A DNA stretch of 11,350 bases from Acanthamoeba lenticulata. Lineage: Eukaryota > Discosea > Longamoebia > Acanthamoebidae. Both the position numbers and the translations under genes were made by a program. Below the pieces are notes generated by a model. That model did not search any database and had not been told where the DNA came from. It saw only the letters and a program-made list of their open reading frames with translations. The stretch is from NCBI GenBank assembly GCA_002179805.1, contig NAVB01001350.1, forward strand, positions 1 to 11,350, written 5' to 3'. This document shows, in pieces, positions 1-6,815 of the stretch; the first letter of the stretch is position 1, and every line of letters begins with the position of its first letter.

Positions 1-103
1 CTTCTCTTAGTTTATCATTTTCACCTAAAAAGTCAAACATAAAGCATGCAGCCATGCTTGATGGACGCATAATATACAAAATGCAAAAAGTTTAAAAAAA
101 CAA

Positions 104-165
104 AATGGCCAGAAAAAACAATGATTATAATGGTTGTGTTCACCAATGCAAAAAACCTATAACTC
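104..165. repeat. Possible degenerate relative of the MITE end
   Basis: GGCCAGAAAAAACAATG followed by GTTCACCAATGCAAAAAACC resembles the inward sequence of the MITE right end read on the minus strand (GTCCAGAAAAAAGTAACAATG, then CACCAATGTAAAAACCC). The match is interrupted and judged by eye only. No partner end or target duplication was found. Confidence 0.3.
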
Positions 166-630
166 AGTATTCAAGAAAAAAATACAATGTAAATTTTTAT
201 CAAATCTGTATATAATATGCCAAATAATAACTACCAATTTTTGTGTGTTTTAAACATAAAAAAGTTTTTTAAAAAATATAAAAAATCTATTGAAAATATC
301 ATTTTTTTATTTTGTGACATCAATTCTTTGTGTGGCGTACAGCTTTTTTTTAGTGATGTACAAAAATGGCTGTGTTCATTTTAATAACATACAACAATGG
401 CACAAGAGACAAGCACCAACAATAAAAGAAAAAAAGGTGAAGATATTGAAGGACTTAAAGCCAAATGTTGTTTATTAATGGAAGAACAATGGAAACAGGT
501 TGAAAGTGTTCAATTTAAAGCACCTATTACTTATATTAAGGTATTTTTGACTAATGCTTGTGTTCAAACCAATACAGGCCAAAACTAATGTACAATATAT
601 GCATATAAAGATATGATCTCTTTACCCATA

Positions 631-660
631 TAACAGAGTGTCCAGAAAAAAGTAACAATG
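631..660 (+). repeat. Left terminal inverted repeat of the MITE
   Basis: This is identical over 30 bases to the reverse complement of 1112-1141. It starts TAACAGAGTGTCC and includes a run of six A. TA at 629-630 lies outside. Confidence 0.85.
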
Positions 661-1111
661 ACTTTTTTTGCACTGTACACCTGATGACTGTGTACTTTAT
701 CATTTTCCATTGGTTTAGTGTACAAGTTGTCAAATTTGAAGCATGTTTCATGTACATCCAAGGAAAAAATGACAATTTTACATTGAAAAATGGACTATTG
801 GCATAAACAAATTTGTATATGTCACCAAATCAAGTTCCAGCTTTGTAGGACCGATGTGCATTGGTAGTGTCGACAAAAATTGATGCTAGACCTAAAAACA
901 CAATTTTTGGCCAAATTGTGTACAGATTTCCCTCAAAAATGAGGTTTGTCAAGCCAAAAACATGCAAAACCGATGCGCATTGGTTTTTGTGTCATTGTTG
1001 CTTGTTTAAAAAAAGGTTGTGTCCAAGAAAAAATGTTTTTTTTCATGTACAAGCAAAAGGTAGTTTTCAAAATTGTCATGTACATGGGTTTTTACATTGG
1101 TGCAAAAGTGA

Positions 1112-1141
1112 CATTGTTACTTTTTTCTGGACACTCTGTTA
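1112..1141 (-). repeat. Right terminal inverted repeat of the MITE
   Basis: This is the perfect reverse complement of 631-660. TA at 1142-1143 is the second target-site copy and is followed by TGGG, which mirrors CCCA on the left. Confidence 0.85.
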
Positions 1142-1803
1142 TATGGGAAAAATTAGTATATGCAGTTAATCACAATATAGCTAAAGGACAAAATGTTGTA
1201 AAACAAGATTGTAGAAGAAAACCTTCTTCTATAATTGAATTACAACAATTTTATGGTATAATAAAGTTAATGGAAAATACTTATGGCAATGATACCACCA
1301 ATTTAAAAGATCATTATATTAAATTAAAAAATGAATATGCTGATTATTGGCCAACTATTGGTATGGACAGATTTACTATGTTATGTAAGGTATTTTAAAA
1401 TTATTTTAAATATTAATATATGATTAATTAACATTGTTTCAAATTGTATTTTATCAGTGCTTTTGCACCATCTGTTGAGCAAATGAAATTGATTTGCAAA
1501 CATTTACATGAAAATTTTATTGTTCCTTTGAAACTATCTTCTGTATGTTATTTTACAAATTATTTTATTTACCATTAACAATTACAGGTTAAATTGGTTT
1601 CATTTGATGAACAAATGGTTGATTATAAGCCTAGTCATCAAGTTAAAAAAAGGGCTGAAGAAAATGGTGAACCAATATCTGTTGTGTTTATACCCAGAAA
1701 ACCCCATCCAAATGGTTTATTACTTTATCAGGAAAAAATTGATGGTTTTGGGATAAAATGATACTATATGGATTTACCTATTATTTGGTTATTTTTTCAT
1801 AAT

Positions 1804-1809
1804 AATAAA
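1804..1809 (+). terminator. AATAAA poly(A)-like signal after the transposase remnant
   Basis: AATAAA lies 43 bp after the last stop codon of the remnant. The surroundings are so AT-rich that chance occurrence is likely. Confidence 0.3.
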
Positions 1810-1958
1810 TATCATAAGAACATTTTCCATTGTTTTTTATTTTTGTACGTCACTAAGCAGAAAAGTGTACATAACACAAAGAATTTCAAAAAAAAAATTT
1901 GGTTTTAATTCACAGAGAAACCAGGGTCGCTCGGCCGTCCACAAAAAACAACAACAAG

Positions 1959-3983
1959 ATGGCGACCCCCTTCATCTACAGCGAGGCTCCGCCGTTGTTC
2001 CGTCCCGCCTTTGAGGCGTGTGGTTGCTTCCTCGAGTTTGCCGAGGCGTCGACGAAAGCTGAGCCCGACTTCAAAATCCTTCTCCTGCTGCGGCAAGACC
2101 ACAAATCGGAGCCTAACGTGTGGGGCGTACCTGGCGGCAAGCTGCACTTGGGCGAGACTGCCGAGGCAGCCACTTTGCGTGAGCTCGCCGAGGAGACCGG
2201 CCTGGGCGCGGAGCAACTTGTGGAGCCTTTCCTGCGCCCATGCGGTCGCGTGTACGTGCGCTACCCCGAAGTGGACTTCATCTACCACATGTACAAGGCT
2301 CGACTCAGGCAGACGTGCACGCCACCAACCATCCAACTCGAAGCAAGGTTCACCCTCATCACCACCATCGTCGTCGTCGTCTTTATCTGACACGGGACGC
2401 CTTGGCAGGGAGCACAAGGACTACATGTGGGCGACCCTCGACGAAGCGCTGGCCCTGCCTCTTGTGCGCGGTGAAGTTGAGTGCATCGAGCTCTCCTATC
2501 CTCACGTGCTGCACAACAGAACAACAAAGCCCGTCGCTGTTGTTGTAGAGAAGGACGAAGAGGAGGAAGAGGAAGATGGTGATGAAGTCGTCCCCGAAAC
2601 CCTCGCGTGGCAAAGCGTGCAGGACAAAATGGCGCTCTTGTTCCAGCCCAGGGCGCGCCACTCGTGGCTCAGCGACGACGGGACAGCGCTTGACCTCTCC
2701 TGGCGCCGCCTGGACCGCTTGCCGCCTGACGTCGTCTCCTTTTTGTTGTCACCACCTTCATTTGTCCAACAACAACATCAACATCAACTACGTGTAGAGG
2801 CCAAGTTGACGCACATGGACCTGTCGTGCAACCAACTGGCGCAGCTCGACGAGGGCCTTTGCTCCAGCCCCGCCCTACGCGGCCTCGTCTGCTTGGACCT
2901 ACGCGGCAACAGGCTCGCGCGGCTGCCGTCCGACTTCAAGCGCCTGACGGCGCTCACGACGCTCAACTTGAGCTCCAACTGCCTCGTGGGCGACGACGCG
3001 CTGGACGACGACGTCTTTGGCGGGATGCAGGCGCTGACCACGCTCTCGCTCAGCAGCAACGGCCTCACGCGCCTCCCGAGCTCGGTCACCGCGCTGGGCG
3101 CGCTGACGTGCCTCTCGTGCAACCAGAACGCGCTCGAGGCCCTCCCGCCCGGGTTCGCCGCCGCGCTCGGCGGGCGCCTCCACACGCTGCGGCTGGCGGG
3201 CAACCAGCTCGCGGCCCTGCCCGACGACTTTGGCCCGCGGCTGCTGCCCGGCCTGCAGCACCTCGACCTCACCGACAACCCGGGCCTTGTGGCCCTGCCC
3301 TTTCTTGATGAAGAAGAAGAAGAAAAAGGAGGCACAAATGGGAGGAAGAAGGACGTGCAAATCTTCACGTCAATCCCGCAGCGCGTGTGGGCCAACCTGT
3401 TCATTGGCGACATGACGACGGGCGCGCACCGCGCTTCGCTGGTGCACCACAACATCACGCATGTGCTGATGGTGCTCCAGAGCGAACCCCCGCCCTACCC
3501 CGAGGCCTTTACCTACAAGGTCGTCGCTGTCGACGACGACGAGCGCACGGACCTGCTCGAGCTGCTGCCGTCCTGTTGTGCGTTCATCGAGGAGGGCATG
3601 GCCCAGGGCGGCGTGCTCGTCCACTGGTGCGTTGCAAGGACTCTACACCAACAACAGCAAACAAGAACACCAACACATCGTGTCTGTTTGGTGTGTCTAG
3701 CGCGGCGGGCATCTCGCGTAGCGCCAGCGTAGTGCTGGCCTACATGATGAAGCGACTCAGCCTCTCGTTCTACGCGGCCCTGGAGCGGCTACGCCGCGTT
3801 CGGTCGGTGGTCGACCCCAACCGGGTGCGTCCCTTTTGGCTCATGGCCAGGCGAAGAAGGACATGTAGTGGACCTCACCATTCTCTCTCCCCTACACAGG
3901 GCTTCAAGGAGCAGCTCTTGCAATGGGAAGCTCAATGCAGGCCTGCCGTCTACGACGAGCGGCCCCCAGGACAGACACCATAA
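1959..3983 (+). CDS. Nudix hydrolase - LRR - dual-specificity phosphatase fusion protein
   Basis: The proposed product is 604 aa from exons 1959-2347, 2409-3626, 3701-3824 and 3900-3983. All introns are GT-AG (61, 74 and 75 bp). The start ATGGCGACC follows an A-rich leader and fits the domain boundary. Residues 1-165 form a Nudix hydrolase: the box Gx5Ex7REUxEExGU is complete at residues 60-82 (E78 and E79 are metal ligands in the family), and EHKDYMWATLDEAL is its C-terminal part. An acidic linker (about 177-191) leads to seven or eight leucine-rich repeats (about 224-420; for example MDLSCNQL, LDLRGNRL, LRLAGNQL). Residues from about 440 onward form a dual-specificity phosphatase with general-acid candidates D505-D507 and the P-loop HCAAGISRS (C536, R542), then the DPNRGF-type tail. 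One uninterrupted exon covers Nudix end, LRRs and DSP start, so the fusion is not an assembly of two genes. A stretch at 2731-2799 (69 bp, GT to AG, CAACAA-rich) sits inside the first LRR and could be a further in-frame intron. Substrates are unknown. Confidence 0.88.
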
Positions 3984-4104
3984 AAAATAAAAAATGATCT
4001 TCTACAACTTGTTCTTCTTGTTGTTCTTGTTCTTGTTGAGGGCTCACAAAATGGGGAAGCAGGAGGACGAGGATGAGAGGAAGAGATGAAGAAGGTATGA
4101 GTCC
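3984..4104. other. Convergent intergenic spacer
   Basis: This 121-bp gap between two stop codons holds a TTGTTCTTCTTG-type low-complexity tract (about 4008-4038). No gene and no clear minus-strand AATAAA were seen. Confidence 0.6.
3986..3991 (+). terminator. AATAAA poly(A) signal of the fusion gene
   Basis: AATAAA begins two bases after the TAA stop (3981-3983). The next gene is convergent and its stop is only 121 bp away, so the two transcripts probably overlap at their 3' ends. Confidence 0.5.
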
Positions 4105-6527
4105 TCATGTGGCGATGGGCGAGGGCAGGGCGGCGGAAGAGACGGCCGAGTTGATGAGCAAGTCGAGCGTGCCGAGGAGCTTCATGCTCTGCAGCTGGAA
4201 GTTGAGCTCCCGCTTGACCTTGTCATGGAGCCTCGCCAAGAGGACCTGCATCGTCTTCGACTGCCACGCGACCTGCCCGTAGATGTCTACAAAGGAAAAG
4301 AATAAGAAATACGTGAACATGAAGATGAAAATGGTGAACATGTAGAAGAAGGAACAAGAAGGGGCGGTACCGAGGATGATGTCGGCCACCTGCATAAGGA
4401 GCGGCGTGAACCGCGACTTGTTGATGTTGCGGGTGACGTACATGACCAGCGGCGCCAGCGAGATGTCAGTCCTACCAGCGATGGCGCGTTTGAGGGCCTT
4501 ACGGTGGGCCAGCTCCTCCAGCAGCGGATACACCTTGTTGTTGCTCCTCTACACACGCGCCCCAAATCAACAAAAGACGTTGTTATTTATTTGTGTTGTA
4601 AAAAAAAATGTAAATGTAGAGCATAGACGATGTAATGCAAAATAAAGTAAAATAAAATAGCATGTACCTTCAGCGCAAAGTCGAGGGCCTCCTTGTACTG
4701 GAACCGCCGCAGCAGCTTGTCGGGGACTGTGAGCCGCTTTTTTTTGGAGACAGACGGCACCACATGGTCATCCTGCGCATGCCACCCACGACACAGCTAC
4801 GACGTCAGCTTTTGTTTCTGGTTTCAATATTTTCAAAATATATAGAAAATATTTATTGAATAAATAATAGACAAAAAATAAAAATAAAAAATGGTACGAA
4901 CCGCGGCGAGGCGTCGGGCGCGCAGGAAGGACCGGTGAGCGCCGCTCTTGAGGGACGCGTTCTTGGCCTGCGCCTGCGAGCGCTCGGACGACTTCTTGGG
5001 GCGGTGACGAATCGACAACATGCCGTCACTCAGGCCCGTCACCAGGTGCGTGTCATCCGGCTGTTAAAGATAAATATATAAATATATAAATATTCATGCA
5101 TTGTACGTGCGTCAGCGTCAAGCCAGAACTGGAAGCAGAGGCATTCATATAGTGTACCGAGAGCGCCGAGCACAGGATGGGTGCGTTGTATTTGATGGTG
5201 TGGACGACCGAGTAGTCGACGACGTCGTAGATCTTGAGATGCTGATCCAGCGAACCCGAGATGAGGCGCGACCCGTCGGACTGTTGGTGGCCACAACAGA
5301 ACACAGCACGTGAGTAAGCCCCAGATTTTCCGAGCCGCCCAAGAAATCCAAAGAATGCATGAAAAGAGAAGCCGCAACATACGTTGAATGCCAGGGTGGT
5401 GATGGCCTTCTGGTGGTTGGACACGGTCCGGAGGAGGCGCCCGCCAGCCAGGATGTCCCACGCCTTGATCTCGTTGTCCGAACCTGTCCCTCGACAGCGT
5501 CAGATAAATAGAGAAATAAAGATTTAAAAAATAGAAGGTAAAGTGTGATCAGAAATAATAATAAATGCAAAAAAAAGCGTACCGGCGGTGAAGACGAGGG
5601 TGGAGGAGGGGAACGGGAGGACGGCCTCGAGCGGGTGGCCGTGGTTGAGCGACAGAACGGCCTTGCCCGAGCGCGTGTCCCACAGGAGCACGCGGTGGTC
5701 GTAGCCGCCGCTCAGCCACAGCGCCGGGCTCGACGCCACGGTCGAGCCGCAGCGCACGTAGTCCTACGCACACGCACACACACGCGTGTAAGCGCACACA
5801 CGCACGCGCGCGTCGTGTCGTGCGGTGTACCTGGTGGCCGCGCATGATCTGGAGCTCCTTCTCGGTGGGCAAGTCCCAGTAGCGGACCGTCTTGTCGTCC
5901 GATGCCGAGAAGATGTGAACGTTGTCCAGCGACCACTTGGTCACGTGCACGGGGCTGCGGGAAAGATGAAGAGGAAGATGGACAACAACAACAACAAGAA
6001 TAAGAATAAGAAAAGAAGATGAATGAATGGATGGATGGATGGCGTGTAGAGGAAAGAAGGGGCACCTTTCGTGGCCGTGAAGAGAACGAAGGATGGCACG
6101 AGAGGCCAGGTCAAAGATTTGGACGATGGGCGCCTCGCCGCCAGCCACGAGCAGCTTGCCATCGTTCCTGTAGCTGGCCGAGTAGGCGACATCGCGGAAT
6201 CGCGAAATGGTCTTCACGGCTTTGTGGCTGGCCGAGCTGTAGATTTGCACGCGGCTGCTGCTCGTCACGGCAAAGTTGTGTGGCGAGATGGGGGAGAAGT
6301 TGATGTTCGTCACGGCACCATATTGCTTGATGAGCACCGGAAACTGCAATAGCCCAAGAAATGCGTTAAATGGAGGGCGATTAAATAAAAATCACGACAA
6401 GAGTTGTGAATTGCGGGTCAAATTGGCACACCTTAAATTGTTTCCAGTATCGCTGCTCAGCCGATGCAACGCCTGTGGGATCCCTCGCGATCTGCTTATC
6501 AGGAAGTGAACGATACTCCTGTGCCAT
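4105..6527 (-). CDS. UTP15: UTP15, U3 snoRNA-associated WD40 protein of the small-subunit processome
   Basis: UTP15 is a nucleolar t-UTP/UtpA subcomplex protein needed for pre-rRNA transcription and early 18S processing. Ten exons read on the minus strand: 6527-6432, 6343-6066, 5954-5831, 5763-5583, 5483-5383, 5280-5158, 5060-4902, 4772-4668, 4548-4371 and 4286-4105, giving 508 aa, close to the human length of about 518. All introns are GT-AG (67-129 bp). Diagnostic stretches are RYWKQFK, YGAVTNINFSP, AVTSSSRVQIY, ISRFRDVAYSASYR, FSASDDKTVRYWDLP, SGSLDQHLKIYDV and LSDGMLSIRHR. WD repeats occupy about 40-325. The UTP15 C-terminal domain follows (about 355-505: ALKRAIAGRTD, IILDIYGQVAWQ, MKLLGTLDLLI). 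Intron 7 has a second usable acceptor 24 bp upstream of the chosen one that keeps the frame and would add eight residues. The start MAQEYRSLPDKQ is the first ATG and gives the usual short leader before the propeller. Identification is by recognition of conserved blocks along the whole protein. Confidence 0.93.
5764..5830 (-). repeat. Alternating purine-pyrimidine tract filling UTP15 intron 3
   Basis: Nearly all of this 67-bp intron is CA/GT and CG alternation, for example CACGCACACACACGCG and CGCACACACGCACGCGCGCG. Such tracts favour left-handed Z-DNA in general. The intron is still bounded by GT (5830-5829) and AG (5765-5764). Confidence 0.8.
6018..6042. repeat. GATG/AATG tetranucleotide microsatellite in UTP15 intron 2
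   Basis: About six tandem GATG or AATG units lie within intron 2 (5955-6065). The same intron also carries AACAAC and AATAAG runs, so most of it is simple sequence. Confidence 0.75.
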
Positions 6528-6677
6528 TGTGCTCTATCACGTGCTTCTTCCGCCTCCCCGGCCAGTGAAGAAAGATTTGTGATTGCGAGATTTGTGCCGG
6601 AGAGTTTATTTACTTTGGTTCAGAGTTTCTTTTTTTTCACTTTATGATATTATCGTTCATACCTTAATATGTGTAAT
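6528..6677. promoter_or_regulatory. Shared upstream region of UTP15 and tRNA-Ala
   Basis: This 150-bp divergent spacer must hold the UTP15 promoter on the minus strand and the tRNA upstream flank on the plus strand. I see a T8 run at about 6630 and an AT-rich stretch beside the tRNA, but no defined core motif. Confidence 0.4.
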
Positions 6678-6750
6678 GGGGGTGTAGCTCAGATGGTAGA
6701 GCGCTCGCTTAGCATGCGAGAGGTAAAGGGATCGATACCCTTCTCCTCCA
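6678..6750 (+). tRNA. tRNA-Ala (anticodon AGC)
   Basis: The 73-nt cloverleaf is complete: acceptor GGGGGTG with CTCCTCC, D stem GCTC/GAGC, anticodon stem CTCGC/GCGAG with loop TTAGCAT (anticodon 6711-6713), variable AGGTA, T stem AAGGG/CCCTT with loop ATCGATA, and discriminator A. The third acceptor pair is G:U (6680 with 6747), the identity element read by alanyl-tRNA synthetase. Position 6:67 is a U-U mismatch, which is unusual. There is no intron and CCA is not encoded, as expected for a nuclear gene. The A box lies at 6685-6696 and the B box around 6729-6739 (GGATCGATACC). Confidence 0.95.
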
Positions 6751-6752
6751 AA

Positions 6753-6758
6753 TTTTTT
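6753..6758 (+). terminator. RNA polymerase III T-run terminator
   Basis: Six T residues start two bases after the tRNA 3' end, the standard polymerase III stop signal. Confidence 0.85.
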
Positions 6759-6815
6759 ACTGGACGGAAAAAAAAACAAACAAAACGCTTCTCTTTTCTC
6801 TTTCCTGCGGCAGGC

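Larger units (their letters stand above)
631..1141. mobile_element. Short non-autonomous inverted-repeat element (MITE), Tc1/mariner-like
   Basis: The element has perfect 30-bp terminal inverted repeats (631-660 and 1112-1141) that begin TAACAGAGTGTCC, and TA directly outside each end (629-630 and 1142-1143). Because the target CCCATATGGG is itself palindromic, the visible inverted repeat extends to 36 bp (625-660 and 1112-1147). The 511-bp length, the TA target duplication and the absence of a credible transposase fit a miniature element mobilised in trans by a Tc1/mariner-type enzyme. Removing 631-1143 joins CCCATA to TGGGAA and keeps the interrupted transposase frame open, which supports these boundaries. 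The inside is rich in degenerate internal repeats, for example CCGATGTGCATTGGT near 851 against CCGATGCGCATTGGT near 970. Superfamily assignment rests on TA and end form and is inference. Confidence 0.78.
397..1761 (+). pseudogene. piggyBac-like (DDE_Tnp_1_7) transposase remnant
   Basis: The recognisable core is an exon from 1588 encoding SFDEQMVDYKPSHQ and then PRKPHPNG (codons 1693-1716). This matches the region around the first catalytic Asp of piggyBac-type transposases (Asp codon 1606-1608). Upstream, 1144-1389 encodes ELQQFYGIIKLM and YWPTIGMDRFTML, like the piggyBac N-terminal domain. Frame 397-540 (MAQETSTNNKRKK) may be the original start. Likely AT-rich introns are 1390-1457 and 1543-1587 (donor GTATGT, acceptor TTACAG). 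Several breaks are visible. A 511-bp element sits at 631-1141. One extra T in the run 1461-1464 shifts the frame between CF and APSVEQM. The part expected to carry the other two catalytic Asp residues is missing after LLLYQ, and a TGA follows at 1759. The 540-625 segment has no clean splice that keeps the frame. It is a dead copy; family assignment is by motif recall only. Confidence 0.6.
1..1908. other. AT-rich repeat-derived island
   Basis: This stretch is strongly AT-rich, with long A and T runs, while everything to its right is GC-rich. It contains a broken piggyBac-like gene, a nested short inverted-repeat element and degenerate sequence resembling that element. Bases 1-396 hold no gene I can support: the reading frames there are short, low in complexity and unlike any family I know. 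The composition switches within a few tens of bases around 1900-1925, about 50 bp before the next start codon. I infer a transposon-derived block next to host genes. Transfer from an AT-rich source such as a large DNA virus is a less supported alternative. Confidence 0.75.

Noticed and set aside
551..1169. Open frames inside the MITE, including two that share LLLFSGHSVIW
   Set aside because: The shared peptide is the translation of the inverted repeats read outward. No transposase motif is present.
1905..1908. TTAA as the right-hand piggyBac target duplication
   Set aside because: No GGG-type terminal repeat precedes it and the left end is not visible, so the element boundary cannot be set here.
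2560..2590. Boundary between two separate genes at the acidic linker of the fusion protein
   Set aside because: The linker is open in frame with both flanking domains, with no stop or poly(A) signal in the exon.
2784..3458. Minus-strand open frame of 224 codons opposite the LRR region
   Set aside because: It is rich in Ser and Arg and lacks domains; it arises from the G/C third-position bias of the real plus-strand exon.
4826..4860. Hairpin AATATTTTC/GAAAATATT in UTP15 intron 7
   Set aside because: It has a 9-bp A/T-only stem in a very AT-rich intron tail; expected by chance and with no further support.
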